Counted from the first letter of the stretch, positions 7,824 through 16,865 are shown. The stretch: 64,000 nucleotides of DNA from JAJFKJ01 sp964443025 (GCA_964443025.1 CAYUEL010000001.1:1-64000), one strand, 5' to 3'. The notes: generated by a model not told the origin, from the letters alone. Numbers and translations are program-made.

Positions 7824-9635
7824 CTAATTTTCGCGGAACACAACTCGCGAACTCATTACAACGGTTCCAGTTGCAGCATCAATGCTGATCACTCTTCCAT
7901 ACCCGGGTATATCATCTCCTGGAATGACGGTTAATAACTCCCCTGCTTCCGAACGCAACCAGGCACGACCTGGAATGGTTGCTTGTACAATCATTTGCGG
8001 CGGTATATCTTGCTGCATTTTTGCAGATGCTAAACTTTCATTGATACCTTTTTGTTGCTCACCCACAATGGTGGTTTGTTCAACGATATCTGATTTCACC
8101 GATTTTATTTCCAAATCCAGCGCACGCATTTCTTTTTGCAACTCACTTAGTTGTGATAATTTCTTATCGATTTCTTCCATCTTCTGCAATGTCTGAACCA
8201 ACATTGCTTGTGTTTCAGGTGCATCCACACCCGCAATAATATTTTCAATACGTGTGATACGCTCATCCCGCATCTGGAAATTTAATTCATCCAAACGATC
8301 ATCAATCGCCATCAATGAACTCTCTAAATCAGTGAGTTTCGAAGTGACGCCCGCTTGCCCGACTGGAGCAACCACTAATTCATCTGGGTTGCGCGGTAAT
8401 GTAACCGCTAATTCACCCATCCCTTGAGGAATCATCAATCCTAAATCTTCTAGCTCTTGCAAGGTTTGACTATCCAACGCAACAGGTTGCTCTACGCCTG
8501 TTTCGTCAACCGATGGAACAGCCACAGCGACTTCCTCGCTTGCGGGTTCTTCTGCAACAGATGTTGCCTCAGACGGTTCCTCAAAACTGATATCCGTACC
8601 CAATGCTTGTTCAGCACTTTCTTCTTCTACTTCAAAATCCATTCCTGTTTCTGTTGGCAACTCAGTGATTACCGTCATTTCTTCAGAGGCATCTGGCATT
8701 TCCTCAACTGCTGTTACGGGCGATGCTAAGTTATCACCTGCATCTAATACCACATTTTCCATGTCTTTATCGGTACTTCCACCGATGCACGAACGTAATA
8801 ATGAATAGACCAACATCACCATAAAAACCATCGACAGCAACCGCATCAAGCGTCGCTGTTTATAACCCATGCCACTACCTTGAGCACCACCACCCCCGCC
8901 TTTGCCTGCCATTGCAGGTGCGGGTGTGCTTGCTTTTACAGGCAACATATCTTGAATTTTTCCTGGCAACTTTCCAATAATGCCAAAGACTATATTTTGG
9001 AAGGCATCTCCAAGCTTTTGCACAGGATTCACTTTAGCTTTAACTTTAGTTTGCATACTGGTGGATTGCTCTTCCTCTGCAAAAGTCAGATCCCCAGCTT
9101 CAGTGTCAATATTAGCAAATACACCTTCTGAACTACTAGCATCGGTGCTTGCATTTGGGTCATAGTCAAATAGAGGTTCCGAATTGATGTCCTCAAAAGC
9201 ATCACTTTCAAAAATATCCTCGACCGGTTCTCTGGTATTTTTTTGAGGCGTCTCAGCTTCAACTTCGAACGTTTCTTCTTCGCCCGGGTATTGGGGAAAT
9301 CCTTCTAGAATTTCCGTTGCCGTATTATCCTGGGTATAACCTAAAGATTGTTCGCTCAATAAGTCTTCTGATTCAGCGCGGTTGGATGGCGGGGGTAACA
9401 AAGGATCAGATTCATTCAATCTGAAATCATCAAAAATTGCCATCTCTTCTTCTTCAGCAGTGGGCGAACTCAATTGATCCAACTGCTCACCCAATGTGAT
9501 ATCTTCCATCGCCTTAAGATCGTCTAGCGAATTGATATCCAATTCATGCTCAGCAAAAATATCGTCCTCCGGCAAGGATAATTCTTCGCCCGAGTCTTCC
9601 GGTTTTTTGCCTAATTTTTCATCATCATCTAACAT
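7824..9635 (-). CDS. dotF: DotF/IcmG with a long acidic N-terminal region
   Basis: DotF/IcmG is a bitopic inner-membrane protein associated with the DotG/DotH core and with substrate contact. The ATG at 9635 is favoured because GGAAGG lies 6 nt upstream; a TTG two codons earlier is the alternative. The product is about 603 aa, more than twice the Legionella protein (about 269 aa). It has an acidic, disordered cytoplasmic region (residues 1 to about 260), one membrane helix (LMRLLSMVFMVMLVYSLL, about 266-283), an acidic Ser/Glu-rich periplasmic linker, a predicted coiled coil (about 440-525, LTDLESSLMAIDDRLDEL) and a C-terminal beta domain (RAWLRSEAGELLTVIPGDDI). Position between dotG and dotE fixes the identity. 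Confidence 0.88.
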   Translation of the reverse strand: MLDDDEKLGKKPEDSGEELSLPEDDIFAEHELDINSLDDLKAMEDITLGEQLDQLSSPTAEEEEMAIFDDFRLNESDPLLPPPSNRAESEDLLSEQSLGYTQDNTATEILEGFPQYPGEEETFEVEAETPQKNTREPVEDIFESDAFEDINSEPLFDYDPNASTDASSSEGVFANIDTEAGDLTFAEEEQSTSMQTKVKAKVNPVQKLGDAFQNIVFGIIGKLPGKIQDMLPVKASTPAPAMAGKGGGGGAQGSGMGYKQRRLMRLLSMVFMVMLVYSLLRSCIGGSTDKDMENVVLDAGDNLASPVTAVEEMPDASEEMTVITELPTETGMDFEVEEESAEQALGTDISFEEPSEATSVAEEPASEEVAVAVPSVDETGVEQPVALDSQTLQELEDLGLMIPQGMGELAVTLPRNPDELVVAPVGQAGVTSKLTDLESSLMAIDDRLDELNFQMRDERITRIENIIAGVDAPETQAMLVQTLQKMEEIDKKLSQLSELQKEMRALDLEIKSVKSDIVEQTTIVGEQQKGINESLASAKMQQDIPPQMIVQATIPGRAWLRSEAGELLTVIPGDDIPGYGRVISIDAATGTVVMSSRVVFREN

Positions 9636-9655
9636 ATTCAACCTTCCAATTCATT

Positions 9656-11854
9656 CTAGCTACCTTGTTGCGGCTGCGCCACTTGTTGCCCATTGCTAGG
9701 AGTTGTTCCCGCCGGCGCCTCTTGTACTGGCTGTGTACTTTGCCCAGGTTGTGCAGGTTGCGTACCTTGTGCAGGCGTACCTTGGACTGGTTGAGTACCC
9801 GGTGCCGGTTGATTGGCTTTATCACCCATGTAACTGAGCTCTCTTTCAGACTCCTCAATACGTAAGTCTTGAAGGAATAATAGCCCCACGCCGGTACCAC
9901 TGTCTAATGTCACAAGCGGTGGAATATCGGACTGATCAATTTCTTCGCCCAACTTCTGACCCACTTTACCCAAACCTGCAATCACCTGATCGTGACCCGA
10001 TGCAACGACTTGGCTTGCAATAATCGCACCACTGTCATCCGTTAATGTGGGCGTGCCCAAACTCGTTAATACAGCATCCCCCATCCCTTCTAAAAAGGCT
10101 GAAGCAAGCAGTGTACCGTATTTAAGCAAGTAACGGTTATCCACATCAGAGCGAACCCCTGTGCGAGCGGTTTGCGGATCTACCGCCACTGCATCAATAC
10201 CAATTGTGACAGGAACATCAGGCGCACTTAACATGCTAAATTGCAAATATAAGTTTTTCTCTTGGCGCTGGAATGATCCCAATATTTTAGATCCTTTGAG
10301 GGGTCCACTGACAATTTTTCCTAATACCGGACCGGGTTCATCACTGTTGACTGAAGTTTCAATCACAGCAAAGACAATATCACCCGCTTTATGAATGAGA
10401 GGTCCTTGTCCTGTAGGCGGTAAACCACTCGCCGTTGTAAGTGCCGTTGGTTTTACTTCGGGCTCTTTCCATTCTTCACCTTTAACGTAGGTTTGTTTAG
10501 GCGCTGCCCACGCATTCACAATACCCTGAGCCTGTGCGCTCATGAGTGCTTCATAAGCTTCCAAACGTGCTTGTTGTTCCGCCAATGCAGCAGCACGTTG
10601 TTGTGCATTCAACTCTGCCATTCTTTCTGCTTGCATTTGTTGTTGTTCTGCTAATAAACGTTGATAATCCGCTGCCGCAGCACGACTGGTATCAATCGGC
10701 GCTGTGGTTTGTAAAAGATCACCAAATTCATCTTCGGGTGCTACTCCGCCTATACAAGGTTTACCTTCACGATTCAAACCTTCACGGTTACAACCCTGAC
10801 GATTAAACCCATCGCGATCATACCCATCACGATCGTAACCTTGACGATCATATCCATCGGCATCGTAACCGTCTTTATCAAAACCTTGCTTATCGAAACC
10901 ATCTTCCGTGTAACCTGCTTCGTCATAGCAAGATTCACCTTCGCGATTTAATCCTTCCGCATTACAACCGCTTTTGTTAAAACCATCTTTATCCAAACCA
11001 TTTTTATCAAACCCTTCGGCGTCAAAACCTAATTTATTATAACCTTCCTCTGTAAAACCTTCTTCGTTATAACAAGGCTTTCCTTCTTTATCTAATCCTT
11101 CACGATTACAACCATTGCGATCAAAACCATCTTTGTCATACCCATCACGATCGTAACCGCATTTGTCATAACCTTCGGCATTAAAACCATCGGAACCATA
11201 ACAAGCATTACCTTCTGGATCTAACCCTTCACGATTACAACCGTTGTGATCAAACCCGAGCTGATTAAAACAATCTTTGCCGAATACCGTTTCTGCGCAT
11301 AGTTTACCTTCACGATCATAACCTTGACGATTACATCCATTGCGATCAAAACCATCGCGATCATAACCTTGGCGATCGTAACCGTCTTTATCATAACCAT
11401 CTTTATCATAACCGTTACGATCATAACCATCTTTATCAAAACCATTACGATCATAACCCTCAGCGTCATAACCTGTAGCGTCGTAACATTCTTCACCGCA
11501 ACGTCCCGTGCCATCATCAAAACCTAAACCACCCCGACCATATCCTTCCGGCGGCTGATTCAATAAACGTGCAACTTGACTTTCACCACTATCGAGCGCT
11601 TCTTTCGCACGTTCAACATTTTCTTGTTCTTGTAACGGATCATAAACAACACTCGGTGTTCCAGCACCCGGTAATGATTCAATTGGACGAATACGTTTTG
11701 TTTTGGCCGCCTCTTCGAGCACTTGCGAAGGATCTTCACGTAAAGCGGTCCATACCAGGATGGTAACAATGATCAAGATAACGCCCAAAATAACTAATAA
11801 ACTACGTGTTTTGACGTTACTGAAAGCTTTCGAGAAGTTGCTTAAAAACTTCAT
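9656..11854 (-). CDS. dotG: DotG/IcmE, VirB10-like core protein with Asp-Gly repeat region
   Basis: DotG spans from inner to outer membrane and forms the central channel with DotC, DotD and DotH. One N-terminal helix (SLLVILGVILIIVTILVW, about residues 18-35) anchors it. Residues about 100-370 are a tandem five-residue repeat of the type GYDRD/GFDKN, broken at regular intervals by cysteine modules (GCNREGL...C). A Gln/Ala-rich coiled linker follows (LLAEQQQMQAERMAEL). The C-terminal VirB10/TrbI domain contains AGDIVFAVIETSVNSDEPG, and a Gln/Pro-rich tail ends the protein. At 732 aa it is shorter than Legionella DotG (about 1048 aa), the difference lying in the repeats. One base separates it from dotH, so the two are probably co-translated. 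Confidence 0.95.
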   Translation of the reverse strand: MKFLSNFSKAFSNVKTRSLLVILGVILIIVTILVWTALREDPSQVLEEAAKTKRIRPIESLPGAGTPSVVYDPLQEQENVERAKEALDSGESQVARLLNQPPEGYGRGGLGFDDGTGRCGEECYDATGYDAEGYDRNGFDKDGYDRNGYDKDGYDKDGYDRQGYDRDGFDRNGCNRQGYDREGKLCAETVFGKDCFNQLGFDHNGCNREGLDPEGNACYGSDGFNAEGYDKCGYDRDGYDKDGFDRNGCNREGLDKEGKPCYNEEGFTEEGYNKLGFDAEGFDKNGLDKDGFNKSGCNAEGLNREGESCYDEAGYTEDGFDKQGFDKDGYDADGYDRQGYDRDGYDRDGFNRQGCNREGLNREGKPCIGGVAPEDEFGDLLQTTAPIDTSRAAAADYQRLLAEQQQMQAERMAELNAQQRAAALAEQQARLEAYEALMSAQAQGIVNAWAAPKQTYVKGEEWKEPEVKPTALTTASGLPPTGQGPLIHKAGDIVFAVIETSVNSDEPGPVLGKIVSGPLKGSKILGSFQRQEKNLYLQFSMLSAPDVPVTIGIDAVAVDPQTARTGVRSDVDNRYLLKYGTLLASAFLEGMGDAVLTSLGTPTLTDDSGAIIASQVVASGHDQVIAGLGKVGQKLGEEIDQSDIPPLVTLDSGTGVGLLFLQDLRIEESERELSYMGDKANQPAPGTQPVQGTPAQGTQPAQPGQSTQPVQEAPAGTTPSNGQQVAQPQQGS

Positions 11855-11855
11855 G

Positions 11856-12857
11856 TTACAACCCTTTTAACGTTAATGTAAGCGAACGACCACGATCCGA
11901 TACGAGGATCAACGGCGTTGGATCCATTTGATACACTTTTGTGCCATCAGGACTCGTCATCGTGGCTTGCCAACTGGGTGATAACACCGTCATCGGCGTA
12001 CGTAAATAAAGAATGGAACCTTGCAACCAGGCTTGCGCGGATCCACCTATTACTTCTAATGGAGTTGAATCTTTGGGCGCAACGCCATCCAACAAATTCA
12101 TCAACACTTGATTGCTGTTTTGCGGCAACGCACTGGAAATAATTGAACCTTGTGCATTCGGCCCACGACCTTGCACACGAAAATCAACGCGGTAATCCAC
12201 CACTTGTTGCTCACTCACCAACGTTAACATGATCGGCGTATTCAGTTTATGTAATGTCACCGCCATATTGCCAAATGCATAGGCGCCTTGACCCTGTATT
12301 AACAACATATTACTTTTTGAATCCCATTGGATGTTAAACGCATTCGGATCCCCAATGCTATAAGCTGAAATGGGCCAAGGTGCGCCTGTTTCATCAATAA
12401 ACACAACAGACGTAACATAACCACGTCCCAAACGCACCACCGGTGGAACTGAACCAGGACTTAATGGAATACTTTGCGACGATACCATCGGACGTGGCGG
12501 TGTATCAGGTGGTGTTGCAATCGCGCGTTGCGTGGATTCATGAACACCCCGTAATGCTTGAATTTGTTCGGGTGACAAGGGATACATTTGGCCCGTTGTT
12601 TCTTGGAAAGCAGGATCTTCAACCGTTCCATAAACAGAGGGATCAATCAGATCAGACAATTGGATGATTGTTTGATCTGCATCACCCTCACCAATTTGTC
12701 CCGGTGCGCTAACAATCACTTCTTCCGCAACAACTGCAGGAGATTCAATCGCAGGTGATGCCGTTTGTGCAAATGCAATAGAATAACAAAACAAAACTGC
12801 CCATGGCAGTTTGTTTAGGATAAAACGATGTATGAGCCCCCAATTTAACAAGGCCAT
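11856..12857 (-). CDS. dotH: DotH/IcmK, outer-membrane core protein
   Basis: The 333-aa product carries an N-terminal signal sequence (LPWAVLFCYSIAFAQ, cleaved about residue 31) and a conserved C-terminal beta-rich domain (WPISAYSIGDPNAFNIQWD, then NMAVTLHKLNTPIMLTLVS). This is the VirB9-like region of DotH/IcmK. DotH assembles with lipoproteins DotC and DotD in the outer membrane and contacts DotG. Legionella DotH is about 360 aa; here the variable Pro/Gln-rich segment after the signal peptide is a little shorter. It sits between dotI and dotG, as icmL-icmK-icmE in Legionella. Confidence 0.94.
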   Translation of the reverse strand: MALLNWGLIHRFILNKLPWAVLFCYSIAFAQTASPAIESPAVVAEEVIVSAPGQIGEGDADQTIIQLSDLIDPSVYGTVEDPAFQETTGQMYPLSPEQIQALRGVHESTQRAIATPPDTPPRPMVSSQSIPLSPGSVPPVVRLGRGYVTSVVFIDETGAPWPISAYSIGDPNAFNIQWDSKSNMLLIQGQGAYAFGNMAVTLHKLNTPIMLTLVSEQQVVDYRVDFRVQGRGPNAQGSIISSALPQNSNQVLMNLLDGVAPKDSTPLEVIGGSAQAWLQGSILYLRTPMTVLSPSWQATMTSPDGTKVYQMDPTPLILVSDRGRSLTLTLKGL

Positions 12858-12883
12858 CCTTTCCTTCTCTTACACGCGATGCA

Positions 12884-13627
12884 TTAAAACTGTTCGCGTC
12901 GATCCTCTACTACAAATTGTGCAATTGCGATACCTTCTGGTTTTTGTGTCGTAGGTACACGCGCTACCAATAAAGTCACCAACACAGGTTGACGCAATTC
13001 TTCATTGGCTGAAATGTATTTTATCAACATCGGTATTTGAATCTTCCAAGCATAACGACCTTTAATGGTTCCTTGTTGGATTACGCGCGGCACATCAACC
13101 ACCGTTGCTTGTACCACCAAACGTTTGGCAACAACTGTATCCAAGTTACCTGAGCTTTGTAACGCATCAACAAAGTTTTTAAAACCGGTGGATGTAAAAT
13201 ACTGTTGCACGTTTTGTAAATCGTTTTGCCAATCTAAGAAGTTAAATGAATAGGATGATACTGCTGCACGTGTCGCCCAGGTTAATAACATTGAATCACT
13301 TACAACAGGCTGATCCAACGGTTGAATCTCAACCAATGATCCATCGGCTTGTGTGGCAAAATAAACGGGTGGTGTTCTGCTGATCATTAATACGATAGTT
13401 AGTATAATTAATATTAAATTAAGCCCTAAGGAACCTAATAAGCCCGTCATGGCCTTGCGATAACCATCGCGGTAAAAGAAGTTACGAAAGCGAACCAAAT
13501 CAAGACCCGAGATCTTTTGAGGTTGGGGTTGTTGAGGTGCCTGTCCTTGAGGTTTGGCTTTGGCTGAGGCCGGCTGGGGTTGCGGCGGCTCTTCTACCTT
13601 TTCGTCTGTTTGTTTGTCGTCGACCAT
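12884..13627 (-). CDS. dotI: DotI/IcmL, VirB8-like inner-membrane protein
   Basis: A 247-aa bitopic protein: a Pro/Gln-rich cytoplasmic N-terminus, a conserved RFRNFFYRDGYRKAM segment just before the membrane helix (LNLILIILTIVLMI, about residues 70-84), and a periplasmic VirB8-like domain. That domain begins near the PVYFATQADGSLVEIQPLD motif typical of DotI/IcmL. DotI forms a ring in the periplasm of the inner-membrane complex. Legionella carries the paralogue DotJ/IcmM beside it, but no dotJ is present here. The start at 13627 has AAAGGAATCCCGT upstream and a good sigma70-type promoter 20-50 bases before it. Confidence 0.94.
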   Translation of the reverse strand: MVDDKQTDEKVEEPPQPQPASAKAKPQGQAPQQPQPQKISGLDLVRFRNFFYRDGYRKAMTGLLGSLGLNLILIILTIVLMISRTPPVYFATQADGSLVEIQPLDQPVVSDSMLLTWATRAAVSSYSFNFLDWQNDLQNVQQYFTSTGFKNFVDALQSSGNLDTVVAKRLVVQATVVDVPRVIQQGTIKGRYAWKIQIPMLIKYISANEELRQPVLVTLLVARVPTTQKPEGIAIAQFVVEDRREQF

Positions 13628-13647
13628 ACGGGATTCCTTTTAGTTTA

Positions 13648-13676
13648 ATTATAATAGCATCTCTAACCGCAGTTAA
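13648..13676 (-). promoter_or_regulatory. Predicted sigma70 promoter of the dotI-dotK operon
   Basis: On the minus strand, TTAACT (13671-13676) and a perfect TATAAT (13648-13653) are separated by 17 bases. That places the transcript start near 13641, about 14 nt before the dotI ATG. It is the only strong promoter-like sequence in the 71-nt gap between icmT and dotI, and it implies that dotI-dotH-dotG-dotF-dotE-dotP-dotN-dotO can be transcribed independently of the dotD-icmT genes. Confidence 0.5.
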
Positions 13677-13698
13677 CAGCCCACCTGATCCGCTCTCT

Positions 13699-13968
13699 TT
13701 AGTCGCGGTATTTATACCACCAAGGTCGAGCGACTTTTCGTGGCCCTCCCAAAAACCCTCTCGCCAGACGCAAGAACACGTTAACCGTGAACCCGTATCG
13801 CTCTAAAATCATAAAAAAGACAATCGTCACAAAAGCCAATACACCCGTCCATACACGGGGTAGGAAAATCAAGATGAGTAGTGGGAAAAGCGCGCGATAG
13901 TCCACGAAAAAGAACCGTACGGGTCTTGCTGAATCACGCCAATGAGCATTAGGGTTGGTATGGATCAT
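13699..13968 (-). CDS. icmT: IcmT, small membrane protein of the Dot/Icm system
   Basis: An 89-aa protein matching IcmT in length (86 aa in Legionella). It has the N-terminal HWRDSARPVRFF motif, two membrane helices (YRALFPLLILIFLPRVWTGV and LAFVTIVFFMILERYGF), the conserved VNVFLRLARGFLGGP segment and a basic C-terminus, PWWYKYRD. IcmT is required for pore formation and egress in Legionella; its position in the machine is poorly defined. It overlaps the preceding 121-aa gene by one base (TAATG). In Legionella icmT is next to icmS, whereas here they are separated by dotB, dotC and dotD. Confidence 0.93.
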   Translation of the reverse strand: MIHTNPNAHWRDSARPVRFFFVDYRALFPLLILIFLPRVWTGVLAFVTIVFFMILERYGFTVNVFLRLARGFLGGPRKVARPWWYKYRD

Positions 13969-14333
13969 TAAACTTTAGGTCCTCTGTTGGTGGGGTCGTT
14001 GGATGGTTGTTGTTGCCGTGCAGCCAACGTATCCAGAACCTTTTGTTGTCCAGCATGCAACAACTTCGCCGCAGGATTTGCTTGATCATTCGCTACTACC
14101 CTGCCAGTTGCTGATGGACCACTAACCGTATTTAAGAGACCATGATTCCCTAACACCTCACGCCCATAGGGATCCCTCGCCATTTGGGTTGCCTCTTTTT
14201 TTAAGATTGCTGGGTCTACATTAGGGTGCACAATTGCTTGAACCACACTCGTTTCTTTGGTTCTCGCATAATCACCTTCTTTTTCAAGCCTGCGCATATG
14301 AACTTGCAAAGCTTGTACCATAGTCATACCCAT
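13968..14333 (-). CDS. Unrecognised 121-aa protein between dotB and icmT
   Basis: I do not recognise this protein. It has no membrane helix or signal peptide and is hydrophilic. The first 40 residues contain an amphipathic helix (VQALQVHMRRLEKEGDYART), the middle has a short ARDPYGREVLGNHG segment, and the C-terminus is Gln/Asn/Pro-rich. The ATG at 14333 follows GAGAGGTGTGAA, a good ribosome site. Its stop overlaps the icmT start (TAATG), and only 24 nt separate it from dotB. Co-translation with IcmT and placement inside the secretion operon suggest a Dot/Icm accessory or chaperone-like role (inference). Similarity to IcmQ or IcmR was considered, but nothing convincing is visible. Confidence 0.75.
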   Translation of the reverse strand: MGMTMVQALQVHMRRLEKEGDYARTKETSVVQAIVHPNVDPAILKKEATQMARDPYGREVLGNHGLLNTVSGPSATGRVVANDQANPAAKLLHAGQQKVLDTLAARQQQPSNDPTNRGPKV

Positions 14334-14357
14334 TTCACACCTCTCTTTAACTTTTCA

Positions 14358-15368
14358 CTACTCAAATTCACTTTGTAATAACTCTTCCCTAACTTCATCA
14401 TCAAACACCAGCCATTCACGCAACGGCATTCGCTTTCCATCCTTGGTGGGAATTAAACGTTGCCATACAATGGCGCGTGTCAATTCGATTAAATCCACGG
14501 CACGTCCGTAACGTTCTTCTGCCGGGAATGCCGCAATCATGCGACGTAATGTATCGGCTACGCCGTTCGCATGAACGGTTGTATAAACCACATGTCCAGT
14601 CAATGCCGCATCGATCACCGCCGCAATCGTTTCTTTATCCCGCGCTTCACCCACCAATATATAGGTCGGTTTGCGTCGTAACGCATTCCGCACAGCGGAG
14701 GGAAAGTCCGGTAAGTTGGCCGGAATTTCATGTTGCGCAATCGATGTATGGGGTTGCGGCACATTATCATACACAAATTCAATCGGTGCTTCGTAAGTTA
14801 ATACCTTACCGGTGTAATTTTCCAATACTTCGCGCATAAATCCCGCTAATAAAGTAGATTTACCAGAACCCGTAGCACCCGATACAATCACAATCCCTTG
14901 ATCGGGAATCATACCGTCAACCAGCACTTTCGGCAAATCCATGTCTTTTAAATGGGGCGGATCTACCGGAATACTTCTTAATGTAATTTGAATCCCTTCA
15001 GTTCCTTCCACATGACAACCCGTTCCATTCACACGAAAACGGTAACGTTCGCCACGGCTCGGTTTAATTTCATAGTGCGTATCTAAATCACGACCACTTA
15101 AAATTTGTGCGGTACCGTTCGCACCATAAATAGTATTCAATAATTCGGCTACTTCGCTGTTGGATAATTCATGTTGCGTAATGCGATGAATACGCCCATG
15201 AATATCGGCAATCACTTTATCATTGGTCTGCAACGTTACATCGGATGTTTCATTGCGCACACAAAACAATAACAATGCATCCAAGTCTTGCGCGGTAAAG
15301 CGACTGGGTTCATTAGGATACATCAGCTGCTTATCCTGTTCTTCGCTATGTATGTCTTGTGCTCTCAT
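14358..15368 (-). CDS. dotB: DotB, PilT/VirB11-type secretion ATPase
   Basis: DotB is the cytosolic hexameric ATPase that docks onto DotO and energises Dot/Icm assembly and transport. Visible are the N-terminal PAS-like domain, Walker A GATGSGKST (residues 164-172), Asp box YEAPIEFVYD, Walker B-type segment YILVGEARDKETI and the His-box region TGHVVYTTVHANG. It is 336 aa from this ATG; an internal ATG (codon 16, at 15323) has a better ribosome site (AGGATAAGCAGCTG) and may be the true start. Legionella DotB (about 377 aa) has a longer C-terminus. It precedes the 121-aa gene and icmT and follows dotC, the order dotD-dotC-dotB also found in Legionella. Confidence 0.94.
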   Translation of the reverse strand: MRAQDIHSEEQDKQLMYPNEPSRFTAQDLDALLLFCVRNETSDVTLQTNDKVIADIHGRIHRITQHELSNSEVAELLNTIYGANGTAQILSGRDLDTHYEIKPSRGERYRFRVNGTGCHVEGTEGIQITLRSIPVDPPHLKDMDLPKVLVDGMIPDQGIVIVSGATGSGKSTLLAGFMREVLENYTGKVLTYEAPIEFVYDNVPQPHTSIAQHEIPANLPDFPSAVRNALRRKPTYILVGEARDKETIAAVIDAALTGHVVYTTVHANGVADTLRRMIAAFPAEERYGRAVDLIELTRAIVWQRLIPTKDGKRMPLREWLVFDDEVREELLQSEFE

Positions 15369-15393
15369 ATATACTTGCTCGCTTCGCTCGCTA

Positions 15394-15413
15394 CCGCTCT
15401 CTTACGTTCGCGG
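15394..15413. repeat. Copy of the CGTTCGCGG-core intergenic repeat
   Basis: CCGCTCTCTTACGTTCGCGG in the dotB-dotC gap differs at two of 20 positions from the left arm of the 22886-22960 palindrome. The stretch just beside it holds two direct GCTCGC copies. It appears to be a half-element of the dispersed family also seen at 820-838. Confidence 0.45.
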
Positions 15414-15425
15414 CTCTGTGCTATT

Positions 15426-16271
15426 TTATGGTGCCAACGACGGTTCCCATCCACTACTATCCGCTTGCAACGATGGTAACGCTTTAATCGTTAAGATGCG
15501 ATCGTTCACCGACAACATCTCTCCACCACCGGTAACACCTAATTCACGGTACGCTACTTGCGGCGGTGTTACCATCTTTTGCGCTAATAACATTCGGTAG
15601 CGCACCATCCCTTGATAATCCCGTTTCAATCGCGCCAAATTTTCCGCATAAATCTCATTGGCCTGTTTCACACCCGCAGCCCATCCTTCAATAATACCCT
15701 GTTGCCATGCTTTTTTTTCTTCTTGTGTTTGTGGCAACAACGATGGATCAGGTGGCTCCGGTGCACGTTGATCCATCCACAAATACTCGCGCCATGTAGG
15801 TGGCGTTGTTACAAACCGCGCTTGCTTCACGATACTGTAACTGCGATCCGCAATGCGAAGATTCTGTGGATCATCCATGTTCGCAGCATTGCGCGCTTCT
15901 AATAATACGGGCGGTAAAATTTCATCATCCAAAATTAGACTGTTGAAATTAAACACGCTATCTAAGTAGCTCGCTTGTGTGGCTGTGGTTTCATTAATAT
16001 GCTTTGACCGCCACGCCAACCCCGCTCTTGCACCTACGCTTAAAGCGGTTTCACGAACTGCTTCCATGCGAATATAATTTGTGTTGCTTCCTTCCAAACT
16101 TGTTAATGCACCACTACGCGATAAGGTTTGCAACGTCTCAAACTCCTTGGGACCGGGTACAACTTCATTCTTAACCGTCCCTAAATCCATGGGGTTAGGC
16201 GCCCGAAGGGCGCTACATCCTATTATAAAAGCCAGGCTACAACAGGCTATTCCTTGAAGCAGCTTGCTCAT
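15426..16271 (-). CDS. dotC: DotC, outer-membrane core lipoprotein
   Basis: Starting at the ATG at 16271, the 281-aa product begins with a short lipoprotein signal with lipobox FIIGC (Cys19), followed by SALRAPNPMD, the conserved DotC start. The frame is open for 20 more codons upstream, but these would put a hydrophilic leader before the signal. Further DotC hallmarks are ALSVGARAGLAWRS, a YLDSVFNF segment and TTPPTWREYLWM. DotC and DotD, together with DotH, form the outer-membrane ring of the Dot/Icm core. No strong ribosome site is visible at this start, so the exact N-terminus is uncertain. Confidence 0.92.
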   Translation of the reverse strand: MSKLLQGIACCSLAFIIGCSALRAPNPMDLGTVKNEVVPGPKEFETLQTLSRSGALTSLEGSNTNYIRMEAVRETALSVGARAGLAWRSKHINETTATQASYLDSVFNFNSLILDDEILPPVLLEARNAANMDDPQNLRIADRSYSIVKQARFVTTPPTWREYLWMDQRAPEPPDPSLLPQTQEEKKAWQQGIIEGWAAGVKQANEIYAENLARLKRDYQGMVRYRMLLAQKMVTPPQVAYRELGVTGGGEMLSVNDRILTIKALPSLQADSSGWEPSLAP

Positions 16272-16379
16272 ATATAAGTTTGGCACATTCTCAAGCAAAA
16301 CGCTGTTTCCTTTTGTATCAGTATGTTGCAAAAGTCAATCGACCTACAAACAATCCAGTCCTTGGCCCTCCACCCCATC

Positions 16380-16865
16380 TTACAGGTAGTGCAGCTCAAT
16401 CACCCCTGAGGTTGGAAATACCACCAATTCTGCCCGAGGAGATATTTGAGCCTGAATATCCTTCAATACATCATAAGTAAGAGCGTCGCGCTTACGCATG
16501 GAAACAAGCACAGGAACAGCCGGCTCCTTCCCGATCACTTTAAAACGCATATGACTCGCCTGCGCGAGCTGCTTCACCAAAGGTTCAACAGGTCCTGCCC
16601 AATCGATGGACGTAACACGGGCTAACGCTTGTGGAATGATATCATCTGTTTCACGCTTCACAATTCCATTGTCTTCACGCGACATGGTTGCTAATTCAGA
16701 AAGCGCTTGGCTAATTGAAGTGGCTGCTTCCGCAGTATTAACCATCGCTGGATCAGCTTCTTGAACGGCTTTCTCACCGCCCAAAGGATTCGGTGCCGGT
16801 ATGACACCACAACCGACCAATAGCACTACTAAACCAGCTAACAAAAAATAAGTGTACTTCATCAT
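16380..16865 (-). CDS. dotD: DotD, outer-membrane core lipoprotein
   Basis: The 161-aa product has a lipoprotein signal (MMKYTYFLLAGLVVLLVGC, lipobox LVGC) and a C-terminal N0-like domain, from about DWAGPVEPLVKQLAQASH to the end (LVVFPTSGVIELHYL). That is the DotD fold shared with secretins. DotD targets DotH to the outer membrane in Legionella. Length agrees with the Legionella protein (about 163 aa). It is the first gene of the leftward dotD-dotC-dotB series and is divergent from icmS, sharing a 99-nt control region with it. Confidence 0.93.
   Translation of the reverse strand: MMKYTYFLLAGLVVLLVGCGVIPAPNPLGGEKAVQEADPAMVNTAEAATSISQALSELATMSREDNGIVKRETDDIIPQALARVTSIDWAGPVEPLVKQLAQASHMRFKVIGKEPAVPVLVSMRKRDALTYDVLKDIQAQISPRAELVVFPTSGVIELHYL

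Noticed and set aside
11221..11527. Open frames on both strands over the DotG repeat
   Set aside because: Low-complexity shadows of the Asp-Gly repeat, without start signals.
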